From: Bradysia coprophila
Taxonomy: Eukaryota > Arthropoda > Insecta > Diptera > Sciaridae
Direction: 5' to 3'
NCBI RefSeq assembly: GCF_014529535.1
Contig: NW_023503374.1
Span: forward strand, 4,588,001 to 4,652,000
Length of the DNA stretch: 64,000 bases
The first letter of the stretch is position 1, and each line of letters begins with the position of its first letter. Made by a program: the position numbers and the translations under genes. Below the pieces are notes generated by a model. It worked only from the letters and a program-made list of their open reading frames with translations, searched no databases and was not told the DNA's origin. Shown here one piece after another: positions 26,803 to 39,398 of the stretch.

Positions 26803-27634
26803 AAACAAGCCATAGGCGATTTTTGGAGGGTATACATTAATTGAATCGGGGGACAATCCTGAGTCATTTGCAAAAAAAAAAATCCTCGAGGTAATTATGT
26901 TTTCACGCCAGAAATCATGAAAAAATGGTCTTCACTAGGGTGACCAAAATAGTTTTTGTTGCATATTACCTACAATAAGTAAAGGCCAACACACACTAGC
27001 ATCTAGTTTCAGTTGGGAATATGATATTTCTATTGTTAAAACCGGTTTTAACCGATTTTAGCTGATTTAAAAACGAAAAAAAACGAAATTTCCCCAAGCG
27101 TAAGTTGGCAGTAAGTCCAGCGCTGTCTCATATGTAAGGAAAATTAAAATAGACGCGAAGAAAAGTAAAATTCTAGAGAATTTGTGTTAGTGCACTTCAA
27201 TCAAAATTGAAACTCAACGAAAGTCGTGCCGCGGTAGGTTTATGGTGTCATTGATAGTAGAGGTTACTACCTACCCAACGACACTCATATCTTCCAAGTC
27301 TATCATTGTAACTTGTTTTAAACACTCTCCAAAAGTTGGAATTTTTATCCCCTAAAAGAGCTGCTGGACGACTTACACGAAAACTTTCTAAATTTTTTAA
27401 AGGTCAACATATGCGTCCTCAACACCTCTGCCAACCACCATAATTTCAGATAAATGTATTGTCGGTGATATGCAACAAAAACTATTTTGGTCACCCTAGT
27501 GAAGACCATTTTTTCATGATTTCTGGCGTGAAAACATAATTACTTCGAGGATTTTTTTTTTGTTGCAAATGACTCAGGATTGTCCCCCGATTCAATTAAT
27601 GTTCTACCCTCCAAAAAGCGCCTATGGCTTGTTT
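26803..27634. mobile_element. Long-TIR element, 832 bp
   Basis: The arms of about 170 bp (26,803-26,970 and 27,464-27,634) are nearly identical inverted copies. The outer ends read AAAACAAGCCATAGGCG and CGC-CTATGGCTTGTTTT. The 490-bp interior has no transposase. No target duplication is clear. Confidence 0.75.
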
Positions 27635-27804
27635 TCCTGTTTCATAAAACTTGTTCGAAGTTTTGACAAATTGACTCTTAAACAATGCAAGGATGGTGTA
27701 TGACGTGTAGGATGGTAATAACACCGATCTGGTCCGTCTTGTAATTTACCTTCTCCTTATTTGAATATGGAAATTGGTTAAGTTTTGATAAAGTTGATGA
27801 TTAC

Positions 27805-27979
27805 TAAGGGGTCATTCACAAATTACGCACACGGTTAATTTCTAAAACTAAACTAACTAAACTAAACTAATTTCTGACCCCCTCCCCCCCGTTTCGCACG
27901 CGTTTTTCATATAAAAATATCAAATTCCTGGAACCCCCCTCCCCCCTTAGGTGAGTGCGTAATTTGTGAATGGCCCCTA
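27805..27979. mobile_element. MITE related to that at 4847
   Basis: The ends are AAGGGGTCATTCACAAATTA and the complement GTGAATGGCCCCTAA. It is about 175 bp, with an internal (AAACT)n run and C-rich blocks. It has the same general design as the element at 4847-5007. Confidence 0.75.
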
Positions 27980-28277
27980 AGCAAATATTTTTCCCTTAAT
28001 TTGAGATCCGAATTTTCAATAATTTAGACGCATAGACGCGACGCAAAGGTTGTTTATGGGACAGAAAACGATAAGTGTTGGCGCTGAAAATTTTATTTTC
28101 AAAAATAAATTCTAATTGACCTGTACAATCGAGCTTTGTAAATTCGAAACTATTTTTTGTCTGGCTGCTATAGGCATATTATACAAAACAACTGATTTTA
28201 GCTTAAACAAATAATAATAACTTACCAACAACGGCATAAATTACCATTCCTCATCGGATACAATAGGCCTCAGAGAT

Positions 28278-29955
28278 TCATTCAACATTTATGTTCTTTC
28301 CTTTGGTCTCTTCCAGCATAAACAAACCGAATAGCACTCCTAACACGCTTATCGCCGAAAATATCCACATGCACCAATGTAAATGAATAATGGCCGCCAA
28401 TGTGGGATAGAATTTAACGATTGTGAACAAAAATACACTGACCAGCAACAGGCAGTACGATGTGCCTAATGAACGGATCTACGAAATTGTTGCAAGGAAA
28501 TATTAAAATCTTTTTAAAAGACTCCAGAATATCGTCATTTCTTCACCTTCACCGGGAGAACTTCCATCAAAAGAACGAATAGCAACGGCACCAGTCCAAT
28601 GTAAGCCATAAACACACAAAATGAGATACTGGTCACGGGCACCCAATCATATCCGTCCAATTCGTACTTGTTATACGACAGATAGGCGTACGCTCCCATC
28701 ATAGACAGACCAATGGAAGTGCCCAGTGACGAAACAATCAGTAGAAATCGTCGTCCCACATTATCGATCAAAGTTGTGGATATTGTCGTTGCAATCAATT
28801 GTATCGTAATCATGATGATGGACGACAAACTTGGGTCTAGTTTCGATCCGGAGTCTTTGAAAATGATGGTGGCGTAATTCATTAGAACCGCTGAACCGCT
28901 GAACAGATTCAAACCGATGATACAGAATGCTTTCAGTAGTCCGATGCGGGCTTCTTGAGTACCTGAAACAATAGTGGGATGTTTGTTTTACTCGGTTCAT
29001 GGTTGTTGTAGATGTAGGTTGGCACACTCACAGAAATCACCAAGCGAAACTTTCTCGCCTCTGTCTAAGGATTGTCTAGCTATCAGTTCAACATTATCCC
29101 ATTCTTTCAGGAATCTCTCGTTTTCTTCTTTGGTGTCTTTGTAGCAGTTCTTGTAAAACCGTAGTGACTTCGCTGCATCCTTAGTGTATCAGACACTTAT
29201 TAACACTTGTTATGAGAACGGAAAAGCTATTCCGAGAGGTCAACTTACATCGAATCGTTTCTGCTTCATCAAATCGTTTGGAGATTCCGGCAACAGTAGA
29301 AATGAGATCGTGAATGCTATCGGAAATATCATTATAACATACGGTGTCGTGCTATAAGTTAAATACGCGCCAGCGATGTAGGAAATCATTACTCCAAAGC
29401 AAGTAGAGATGATCAGAAAAGATCCCAGAACACCTCGAATGCTGATGGATAATAAAATGGACGCTCAATGATTGGGTCTAGAAGGTCGAGTTAACTTACT
29501 GATCGTCAGCGATTTCTGCCACAAATAATGGGACACAAACAAAAGTTCCGCCGCATGATAGTCCGGCTAAAAAACGACCTAAACACAACAGTTCAATCCG
29601 AGTAGTAATTGTTACGGTGATCCAGAATGCCTTAAAACAAAGAATTAGAAAATTGTGTGAAAACGATCCAACTGACGCAGCTCACCAAATTAGGCAACGC
29701 CAGTACACAAAAAGTTTTCTTTCTGCCGAAATATCTCAAAATTGCCATAAAAATAAAGTTTCCGCAAAAGCCTCCAATGTAGGCAGATGCTCCGAGCCAT
29801 GATGCCATTTCATTGTTTATGGGACCATTGATGAGCGGAGTACTATCCGATTGCAATACTAATAGAGCAGGTGAAAGCCATCCCGATGATCCACCATGCG
29901 CCACACAAGCTAGATTTGCTGGATTTAGGATGTCCTTTCGATTATTGCATGACAT
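28278..29955 (-). CDS. Major-facilitator sugar transporter, six exons
   Basis: The exons on the minus strand are 29,955-29,686, 29,630-29,500, 29,441-29,249, 29,179-29,032, 28,962-28,547 and 28,478-28,278. All introns are 54-70 bp with GT-AG ends and consistent phases, giving 452 residues. Family marks in order are GWLSPALL in the first membrane segment, GRKK, the stretch GRFLAGLSCGG, RGVLGS, the loop PESP, VGRR, MEVLPVKIRSLGTSY, and EETKGK near the end. This is the Slc2/trehalose-transporter-like fold of twelve helices, a plasma-membrane facilitator of hexose or disaccharide uptake. The N terminus before helix 1 is very short, and the usual PETKG is EETKG. The last donor (AAG-GTGAAG) is weak, but the join restores the family motif. 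The substrate cannot be told from sequence. Confidence 0.92.
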
Positions 29956-30647
29956 TTAAAACGTTGACAATAATTTTACCACAAATCACAGCTAGGAACT
30001 GGTTCTTTAGATGACAAAATTTTATGATTTTAGACGAGCTAACGGAAGACATTCTCTTTTTGTTGGGCTACAGCTTTAGGCACATCCTCATTTCCTCAAT
30101 AATCTTTAGGTTGAGGCCGCAATTTCGTGATAAACCGGAAATTTCGGCTGTTTAGAATAGACGAAATTGACTTGAAGAAGAGTGACGGCAAAAGGAACTG
30201 TGTTCTGTCATATTTGACGGCACGTATTCAGTACCAATCAGTGTCCATAGATGGAGGCGTGATGAGCGCGTGTGCAAATTATGTGTATCCGCGGTATCCA
30301 GGATACCGGGAAATTTTTCCGGAAAAAATTCGGATACCGGGAAATCGAATGATAGCTGAACAAACCAGCGGGAAATGTATGTGCGGGAAGTCACTTTTAC
30401 ATTTTTGGATACTGGGAAATTTCGACTCGGATACCGCAAAGAAAACATAACTTGCATACGCGGCATACGCGGTGATGAGTTGCATGCACCTCCTCAAATA
30501 TTTATTATGTCTTCGTTTTATTTGCTGAGAACGATGATAGCAAGGATTAAAGTTGGAAATTTAGTCGTCGCATCACATCGAATGTTATAAATCTCTTCTT
30601 TGATCAAGTTCTAGACTTTCGTTAAATTCTTGAAAGTTTTTCTTTTT
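29956..30647. other. Intergenic, upstream of the sugar transporter
   Basis: Promoter and 5' UTR region of the transporter. A stretch at 30,285-30,480 repeats the phrase GGATACCGGGAAAT with variations, probably a decayed repeat. Overlapping frames on both strands reflect it. Confidence 0.4.
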
Positions 30648-31575
30648 AGCCCCGTACGAAGTACGAAGGGGCTTATAGGATTACGATGCCGTGTGTAATT
30701 GATGGAATTCGAAGCAGACGGTAAGGGCAAAGTGTTTGCCTATGTTTATAGATGACGAATCCGCAATAAAAATTTTGGCCGTCTGTCCGTCCGTCTGTCA
30801 CGTCGATATCTTGAGTAAATCCAATCCGATTTCAAAATTTTTTTTCCCTGAAAGATAGTCAGAATAGTGAGGCTAAGTTCGAAGATGGGCGATTTTGGGT
30901 CGACCCCTCCCGAGCTGGGGCCCCATAAGTGATTTAACGTTTTCCGAAGATATCTCTGGCCATTTAAAGGCTACACTTGTAAGTGATACGTCAAATGAAA
31001 GGTATTTACAATACCGATCGACAAAAAAAAAAGTTTATGAAAATTGGATGACCGACTCGTGAGTTAGACCCCTTGGTGTGAACTAGGTACAGGGCGGCAA
31101 GCCGTTTTTGCTTGTAGGCTGGTCAAATTTGAACGGATTTAGATATATTTTGCTTTATTAGATAGGTATTGACCGTACCAATCCGGGAAAAAAAAGTTTA
31201 TGAAATTCGGTTTACCAGAGCGTGAGCTAGGTCTCTTGGAGTGAGCTTATATGTGGCTACTCGGTACAGTGAAGGTGGTGGTTTTTATCTCGAGTAAAAT
31301 TTGACCGAATTTCATGAATTTTTTTGTTTGAAAGATACTAACGAATGTAAAGCAGCCGTACTATTCCACCTCCTAACAAAATGGCCGTCGGCCGCCATTT
31401 TGGATTTTTGTAAAAACAATATAAATCGATGAAAATGATAATTACAAAGTCACAGATCAGTGAGAAGTGCAGTTTGTGTTACATGTGCTATGCGCAATTT
31501 TTAAGACGTACACATTTCATAAGAATTTAGGGCTAGGGTCACGTGCGCAATCGATTTACGGGTTTGTACGGGGCT
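30648..31575 (+). mobile_element. AGCCCCGTAC repeat, copy 2
   Basis: 928 bp from AGCCCCGTACGAAGTACGAA to GTACGGGGCT. It matches copy 3 (55,626-56,663) in the opposite orientation over nearly all its length. Similarity continues about 45 bp past the right end (to GACGGCTCGTTTTT), so the true border may lie there. A short GTCCGTCC run is at about 30,782-30,800. The 84-codon frame 31,501-31,755 lies across the border and is not a gene. Confidence 0.75.
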
Positions 31576-32336
31576 CAGTCGCAGCAAACGCTCCGACTGT
31601 TCTGACGGCTCGTTTTTAACGAAATTTTCCATAAATTCAACGAATTTTTGGTAGACTGCAGGATATTCAAGAAGTCGAAGAATTGTTACAATCTCCAAGA
31701 TTGTAGAAAGAAAGAATTCAAATGACGGAGTTTTAGTTAAGTCAACGCATTTCAAGCATGAATGATCAAAGTGGTCAGCTGCAGAAAGTACTCTATTTTA
31801 CATGAAAATGTTTGTAAGTTTTACGTTTGTATGATACACTCAGTACTCTATTTAGAGTACCACTCATGCTTGAAGTGCGTTGGTCAGTGAATGTATCATT
31901 CTCTGCCCACAATTAGACAAACTTTCCGACCCAATCCACTATTTTGCTTACGTTTCTCAGACTCTTTTGTAAGCGTTATCGCAAAACATATAGTCTATTC
32001 CATCTCTGTTTGTGTTCTTATAAGAATAAATTCACGAGTGTTTGCACGTACCCTTATGGTTACTCTTCATTCGTAATGTTTATTGGATAGTCAAATTTCA
32101 ACATTATGAACTCCTAGCATACAAATCTGAAGTGAAAGAATATTTCCTAATTCTTCTGCGGTTTGGTTTGAACTAGCAATATCTGGCTGGCGAATCCAAC
32201 AGCATATTCAACTCTGGCACTGAGACGATCAAAAATGTAAGGTAAATATAGTGGGGAGAGGTAATGTCATGTATAACCTATTTTGGGAAACACAAGTAAA
32301 TCGTAGACAACCATTTTAAAGAAAGGTGTCATTACA
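31576..32336. other. Intergenic, no gene seen
   Basis: Apart from the repeat border on the left, nothing recognisable. GTACTCTATTTTACATG (31,788) and CTCTATTTAGAGTACCACTC (31,844) make a small imperfect inverted repeat. Confidence 0.4.
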
Positions 32337-32441
32337 CTGACAAAAAAGTTTCGAAAAACTCACCTGCAGCAGGTAACTTTGTCTCCAGGTACCTCAAGTT
32401 ATCTGTAGTAGGTGAGTTTTTCGAATCTTTTATGTCAGTAT
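32337..32441. mobile_element. Very short MITE, 105 bp
   Basis: ACTGACAAAAAAGTTTCGAA at the left pairs with TTCGAATCTTTTATGTCAGT at the right. The inner arms CTCACCTGCAGCAGGTAAC and GTTATCTGTAGTAGGTGAG also pair. The acctg...caggt core resembles the motif array at 15.6 kb. Confidence 0.6.
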
Positions 32442-32700
32442 AGCATCGAACTTATGTGTTAGGCCGCGCGTCTCACAGTGTTTCCAAAAGTTTTCCACAG
32501 TGTTTTCTGAAAAACGGCGTGAGTAAAATATCAGGGAAAAATCAACCGTTTTTCATTATTCTTTTTTTGTTTGCACCTTAGGTGCCGGCACTGGCACAAA
32601 AATATATCGAAAATACGAAAATCATCCCCTAAATGAAATGATTATATAGTTAGATGTGGTGAAATTTCAGCATTAATATGCTTCACTTGAGACTGTTCAT

Positions 32701-33028
32701 TAGAGGTGTGCGGGCCGATGTTTTTTTGAAGCCCGTCCGGCCTGAAGCCCGGTCCGAAATTCATTTTTAAAGCCCGGCCCGTACTGGCCCAACGTATTTA
32801 TAGCCCGTCCGGCCCAAGACCGATCGGGCCGGATAAAAACTCGGACGGGCCGACATTTTCGGGCGGCCCGATAGCAAATTTCATATGAAAAAGTGCGCGA
32901 AACTTTGAAAATCGGGCCAAAAATTTGATTTTTTAGGTCCGATCCAAGCTCGGCCCGACAGATTTGAGGCCCGCCCGGCCCATGCCCGGTCGGGCCGGAT
33001 AAAACCCGGGCGGCCCGCACATCTCTAC
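32701..33028. mobile_element. hAT-type MITE with 8-bp target duplication
   Basis: The terminal repeats TAGAGGTGTGCGGGCCG and CGGCCCGCACATCTCTA border 328 bp of GC-rich sequence built from GGCCCG/CGGGCC units. The flanks are CTGTTCAT at 32,693-32,700 and CTGTTCAT at 33,029-33,036, an exact 8-bp duplication typical of hAT insertion. The last end plus about 25 bp of flank is repeated directly at about 33,051-33,094, a small post-insertion duplication. Confidence 0.85.
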
Positions 33029-33099
33029 TGTTCATTACTTCTTTACACGTCGGGCGGCCCGCACATCTCTACTGTTCATTACTTCTTTACACGGTTTAA

Positions 33100-33232
33100 C
33101 CAATGCCACGCGCGTGCAACTTCTACCGCTTAAACAAGGATAAACAAAGCCGTTTTGATTGTATGTGTGAATCAGCTGAAAAACAGCAGAAGCAAATTCA
33201 AGCTGAAATTTCGTTGCCTCTAACTGTATAAA
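33100..33232. repeat. Decayed copy of the CAGCTGAAAAACAGC MITE
   Basis: It shares TTTTGATTGTATGTGTG and ATCAGCTGAAAAACAGC with the element at 53,318-53,519, and ends in a diverged form of its terminus. It appears to be a one-ended, older copy. Confidence 0.5.
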
Positions 33233-33616
33233 ACCAAAAAAAGAGACTTTTGTACTACAAAGTCTCAAGACTATATTGTCCCTTAATGACTCATCGAAGA
33301 TTTGTATGAAAAGTAGAAGTACATATCGATATCTCATGTGTCTCATTAATCCATTTACAAATTATTTCAGTAGTTTTATGGTCGACAAAATATCTATTCA
33401 AATATTTGCTGAACATCTGCTCAACTGTTATTCTGAAGACAAATTTACAGATAATGATACTTTAATGACTCACCCCCGACGCCAGTTCAACCCGAAGAAG
33501 AACTAATCCACCATGACCGTAATTATCTCTTATTCGTTTTAACTACCCCGAACGCAAATATTTTCTGCAAACCATTGCTGAATGAAAGATCAGTTTAGCG
33601 TTGTACTCGGTTCGCA

Positions 33617-36051
33617 ATGGTTGTGATTGGAATTGATTTTGGAAACGATTCGTGTGTAGTGTCAGTATGGCGAAATGGACGCATCGATATTGTAACGAAT
33701 GAATCCAGCGGTCGTTACACTCCGTAAGATTAATTAAAATTCACGCAGGAATCGTGTTTGAAGTAATAGTAAATGATCTCTTTGATGTAGGTCAGTGGTT
33801 GCGTTCGATGAACGTATGCGACTCTTTGGAGTTTCTGCCAGGAAGCAATGGCCAGCAAATCCCAACCACACTATTGTCGACTTCAAGGGGGTATTGGATG
33901 TGAATAAGATGAGAAAATGGAAACTTGATGTGTGCAATTTCACCAAAAATAAGCGATACTCCACGCTAACGTATAATACACAATTAATGGGAGAGAAGCT
34001 TAGCTTGAGTCCATGTCAAATACTATCGATGCTGTTCGTAAAAATCAAAGCTGAAGCTCAGGCATTCATGCAAATAAATGAACGAATACTTGGATGTGTT
34101 ATTGCTGTGCCAGCACATTTCAATAATCAAGAACGGAAGGGTGTTCTAATGGCAGCCGCAATCGCGCGATTAGATTGCCATTTTCTCATCAAAGATACGA
34201 CAGCCGTTGCGATCAACTATTCTCTTTACAAAAAGTTTGCGAAACCGATCACTGTGGTGTTTATCGACTTTGGTCAATTTTCAATTCAGATCTTTGGATG
34301 CAAATTTTATGAAAGAAGACTGGAAATGACTGAGGAAATATCCGAACCGATTGGCGGTAGAGATATCGACGAAACAATAGCTCTGTATCTTAATAGAACT
34401 TATGAAATATATGGTAAAAACAGCAGAGAGAAAGACTTCTACTCCCAGCTACTGTACGAAGCGGAAAAATTGAAAAGGAAGATGAGTTCCAGTGTTCAGC
34501 GTCATCAACTGATGAACATGAAACAAGTACACTCTGGCGATCCAATTTTTATGTGCCGATCAGACATGGATAGGATATGTGAGCCAATGTATGTGAAGAT
34601 CGAAAGCTTCATGAGACGCTTTTTGCAAAATACCAACCTACAACTTGACGAGATCCATTCAATTGAATTGGTTGGCGGATCGAGTAACATTCCGATTATG
34701 CAAAAAATGGTTGAAAATGTCTTCAACCAACTACCAATTGCAACAATGAACCGCGATGATGCTGTGGCCCGTGGTTGCCTATTGAAGTCAATGTTAAATA
34801 AGAAGAGAAGGGGCTACAAAATCATGGATAGACCGTTTGCTGATGCAGTTGATAATTTCGATGGTAATTTTAATGAAAGATCAATGAAAGATCTTGTCAG
34901 GGTGTTTCAGGTAGAGATTTACTTTTACTTGGTTCAAATGGACAAAAAAAATTAAGATTTCATTTCACCAGGTCCACAGATTTCTAAAATGCGACCGCCG
35001 CGATTCATTCCAAATAACAGAAGCTGAGTTCATGGGATACAGCGAAATGGAGGTAATTTCAAGACTCACTTTGAAACCAGTTCTTCAGACGCTTGGACTT
35101 TCTTTAATTATTTATTTAAATCCACCACAATATTTACCAATTTTAAAGCTAAAAGTGATCTCTTCCTAAGAACTCCACCCATAGCTCCCATAGTTGTAAT
35201 TTGTAGTTGTCCTTTCGATATTTGAGACTCGAAACATAACTTCGATTTTACATCTTCAGAGAAAACTAGCCAGATACGACATAGAAGAGGGAAAGCGACG
35301 GAAGGCACGCGACGACCTTGACAAATATATATCGGAGCACATGAAACCTGGTGGAGTGCTGGAAAATTGTAGTGAAGCCATCAGAAACGAAATAAACAAA
35401 ACGAAGGTGTGGATGTACGGCACAAAAGAGCAGTATGAAGACCTGATTTACTATTGGCAACAAAAGGTAGAAAAAATGAATAAAAAACAAGTGATGCGAC
35501 AAGTTGAAGAGGAGAGTGTCGATGATGCGGATTGCGTTACCATCGATGTTACGACACACGTAAGTAATTCGAATTTTATATTTTCGTAAAACTGGTTGAT
35601 TCTTCCGTAACTTTTGTGACTATTATGGTCTCGATAGTCCAGTTTGGACTGTCCAATACAATAATAAATTTTGGACGACACTTTTACAATACCACCGCAA
35701 ATCTAATATCTTTCAGAGCCTAGTCAACCGGTGCAGTTCAATTTTTGTTAAACGACTAACCTTTAGCGACTGTGATGAGGTGACACTAATTGAGTCGAAT
35801 CGAAGCAACAATGCCAATTCAGAATACGGATCGCGAGTCCATCGACAAGGTAGATAATTTTGTGATAATCACCTGCATTTTGCTGTAGTAAACACATTCA
35901 CTGTTCATTTGTAGGTTTTCGTTCTCGCTGCCGTCGACTGAAACGTAAAGCAAATCAGAGTCACGATGCAGTCCTTGGAAACAGTGATCAACCGAAGATC
36001 TCATTGTGTGGTCAAAGGGGAAAAGGAGTCCCGTGGTGTTGTTTTTTGTAG
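33617..36051 (+). CDS. Hsp110-like (HSPA4-type) chaperone lacking most of the beta domain
   Basis: The exons are 33,617-33,723, 33,791-34,910, 34,972-35,052, 35,260-35,559, 35,717-35,849 and 35,915-36,051, all with GT-AG introns in phase, giving 625 residues. The N terminus MVVIGIDFGNDSCVVSV and TPSVVAFDER are Hsp110 rather than Hsp70 in style. The ATPase domain is complete to about residue 355: phosphate 1 GIDFG, HTIVDFKG, VIAVPAHFNNQER, phosphate 2 FIDFGQFSIQ, GGRDID, and adenosine site ELVGGSSNIPIMQ. Only about 60-80 residues separate it from the helical part (MERKLARYDIEEGKRRKARD), where the family normally has a beta-sandwich, linker and acidic loop. The product is short against the usual roughly 800. 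Family members are cytosolic nucleotide-exchange factors for Hsp70. Here exchange may persist while client binding is lost, but that is inference. The tail is basic and ends WCCFL. Confidence 0.88.
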
Positions 36052-36339
36052 GTTATCGATACGGTGCACTCATTTGTATGAGAGTTTTTTTTAACGTGGA
36101 TGGCATTTCAAACTTACTTGAAAATGATCCACGAATAAAAATGATGAAGCTAGTGTTAGCGATCGAATATTTGTTATTTAATATATTTTTATGAATACAA
36201 AATTTGACGTTTCTTTTATTGGGGGAGAGAAGACTTTGTGTAATTTATACCAGATCGTTCAGTCCATTTTTAACGGATGATTTTTTCCTAATTTTATGGA
36301 GCAAGAACAAATTGAAACTTTCATTAAAATAATGTCTGT
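36052..36339. other. 3' flank of the Hsp110-like gene
   Basis: AT-rich. A canonical AATAAA is not evident just downstream of the stop. Nothing else is seen. Confidence 0.4.
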
Positions 36340-37330
36340 CTTAGACTGGAGAGCCGTGATAAAATTGAAGGCATCGTCTAGCCGTTGAAAAAAGGTCGGC
36401 GGCTGGCGGCTAGCTCGGCTAAGCCGATGAAAAAACGATGGCGGCGGCCAGAACCGCCGGTAAAAAAGTCGGCTGGCGGCGGCTAAATGAACATTAAAAA
36501 AATCTTTTTCTGGCCTCTGCTGAAAATTGTTCCGATAGTTCAGCAAGTCTGGGTGTTGATGTTATTTTTTGTGCGATACCATATTACCTTAGCGTACCTT
36601 TCTAGGACGTCGGGATCCAGAGACATTCCCGTTTTAAGTTAAATGGGAGTTGCACTGATGCGAGCGAGATATGGTGACATATTTTCTTCTCGCTTCCACT
36701 AATGCATTTAAACCGGGTTTATCTCATGATCCTGACGACCTAGGATGTAGTGCTTTAGTGATTTAGAATCGGCATGAAAAAGTGCCTGCATGTTTTCGAA
36801 CTCGTAACTGCTACGTACGAGGTGGCGAGTAGTGAACCGCTTTGTTGAATATTGAGTGTGATACCTAAGCGATTGGATGTTCTTCTATCGAATTTTTCAT
36901 TTATTTTAAGGATAAAGGTAAAGTATTACAAGCATTACAAATGAAGCTGCATTTATTAAAAAATCAGCAAGAACAATTGAATCTTTAAAGAAAACTTGAA
37001 ATTTTTTAAATTGCATCTCCGTGAAGAAAAGTGAAATCAAGAATCCGAATTTTCCAGAGGACGAATTAAAGAAAAAAAAATTAGAGCGCGGGTAGTCTGT
37101 CGAGCGATGCAAGGTATCAGGCAATTTACGTTAAAAAATTGAGTTGTTTAATAGATTTAATCTAACAAAATTACTCCAGCCGCCGAGTCAGCCGACCTTA
37201 ACCTCTGGCGGCGGCTAACGGCGGCTAGCCGAACTCCGCCAACTAAAATCCTCGACGGCGGCGGCGGCCCTTTTAGCCTTCAGCTGCCGTTTTTCGGCGG
37301 CTAAAAATCGGCGACTCTCCAGTCTGTAGT
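36340..37330. mobile_element. Element with CGG-rich ends, about 1 kb
   Basis: The ends are AGACTGGAGAG (36,343-36,353) and CTCTCCAGTCT (37,315-37,325). Next to each lies 100-150 bp made of CGGCGG-CTGGCGG-CTAGC units, in opposite sense at the two ends. The 700-bp interior is AT-rich and non-coding. The GC-rich ends stand out sharply from the local base composition. Confidence 0.65.
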
Positions 37331-37387
37331 CTGATGCATAGAATCTGGGAAACCGAAGAAATAAAAAAGGAAAGGAAGTCAAAGCAC

Positions 37388-37524
37388 CTAGCATAGTAGT
37401 AGAATATTGCTTATGTTAAATAGAGTAATAAATTACGACAGTAATACCGTACCATGTAATTTTTACATTGTTCCAAGGTCATATCACTATGTTTAACATA
37501 AGAAATATTCTACTACTATGCAAG
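37388..37524. mobile_element. MITE, 137 bp
   Basis: GCATAGTAGTAGAATATT plus CTTATGTTAAA on the left pairs with TTTAACATAAG plus AATATTCTACTACTATGC on the right. There is no coding sequence. Confidence 0.7.
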
Positions 37525-39398
37525 GTGAGACGAAGAAAGAAAACACTAGATGTGTCAGGTCAATCGACAATTCAATAGCGTAGTGTATTGACAAAGATGC
37601 GTACTGAGTTGCTAGTTCACCCTATGCTTCTCGTCCTCTCGTTGTTCTAGGCGGTATATGTCTAGTATATCGTTTGTATTGTCATTCAGTCAGTTAGGCC
37701 AAAGCACCTTGCAGAATAATAGAGTTTGTACCACGTCAAATAGAACAGTATTTTGATACCAATAATACCATTAGTAGCCTTAATGGTAATTTTGCAATAA
37801 CATTATGAAAAAAGGAATGGAAAATGCAAACAGATTTCAATACAAGTCCGACATAGTAATGTAAACCAGGCAGAACCAATCGATTTGACGAGGGATATAA
37901 TCTCGGGTAAGTTGTATTACCGCACTTGATATTCTCGGATTTTTCAAGTAATTTTCATCTTCGATTCAACGACTGCGGTTGAGTAATTTGAACAATTTTT
38001 GTATATAAAAGTTTTCGTGTTAGAGCAAGAGTGTCTGACCGGTGAAAACTTCTTTGCACGACTAGCTCGAAAAGTGTTTTTCTGTTAACTTCCGCAAAAT
38101 AATTCCGAACTGAATACACTTTTAGTAAATTTTCTCACAATTATAGCGGAGTTTCGGATGGATTATAGCGGTTAAATTTTTTTTATCTACCTATCTATCT
38201 TCGCTCATGCAATAACTCCCCAAGTGTCTAAATAAACATGTGGACAGAGGTGAATAATTTACTAATAGGAACATAGGGTAGACGAACAGTTCTGACACTA
38301 TAGGAGAATGATGTTTAGAAACTAAGAAGAAATGTAATAGAGTTTTTCCATATTTTAGTACATTCTGTCTAAAAATTACTGCTGTCACTGCGCTTATTTT
38401 CATGTGAACGATGTGAACCAACATCTGTAATAACAAATATGAACAAATATTGGTTCACAAGAAAATAAGCCGCAGAGAATGAAGTAACTATGAAAAAAAT
38501 GTGGCGCCTCTACAGGCCAACCCACTTGTCCCATAGATCATATTATGGTTGTTATATATTCACAGTAAAACTTATGTTTAATTGGATGAAGTAATAGATT
38601 TTGCGTCGATCACAACATCGTGAATACATGATGTACGCTCCCTCGTCAAGTTAGTTACTACCTTACTGTGTATATTTACCATGTCGTAATCAATCTGTTG
38701 AAAACATTTAGACCGAAAGATGTAGCAGATTTTATGGATGGTATACAGCGATAAGCGTATTGCTGTTTCTACTTCGTGCGAAGCTAAAAATTGAAAAAAT
38801 TCGTCTCTTGTAAAAGGATCAGAGGCATTTCATTCGCATTTTCAAGGAATTTCCAAGTGATGATCCACGATGTTCACACTACACACAAGAACAATGAAAG
38901 AGACAATTTAATGAAGCAATAAAATTTATTGTTCTAATGAAACAAAAACTGGATAATTCGTCACTGGAGATGCATTCATTATAAATAAATTTGAAGGAAA
39001 ACAAATGCAATTCACAAAATAAATAAATTTAAAAATTAAATAGAACTATCTACCATCAATGCACGCACATCTGCTGTAAGAATGATAAAATTTTGATATA
39101 TTTGTTTTGCTATTATCTTACGTTGACCGATCGTATACATACATTGCTCTCATTTCTCAATAAAGAAATATTATCCGGATATGACATACGATCATCCAAT
39201 GAAAAGACAATAAAAATGAACTCGAACTGAAACAGTTCGTAATTTTGAGGCACAAATTTACTTGTGACTAGCATGAAAAATTCATCCCAAAAGCGAATTG
39301 TCACTCCTGTTCCATATTCTCAGCACCATAAACAGTTAACATAAGTCCCATTTGTTGGACAGAACTTCCCCCCGTGTTACACACCGGTATATCATGTA
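37525..39398. other. Intergenic and 3' flank of the coiled-coil gene
   Basis: No gene seen. A small inverted repeat lies at about 38,394-38,470 (GCTTATTTTCATGTGAAC with its near complement). The last few hundred bases are the likely 3' UTR of the minus-strand gene. Confidence 0.4.

Noticed and set aside
31501..31755. 84-codon minus-strand frame
   Set aside because: It lies across the border of the AGCCCCGTAC repeat, and the same sequence recurs at 55.6 kb.
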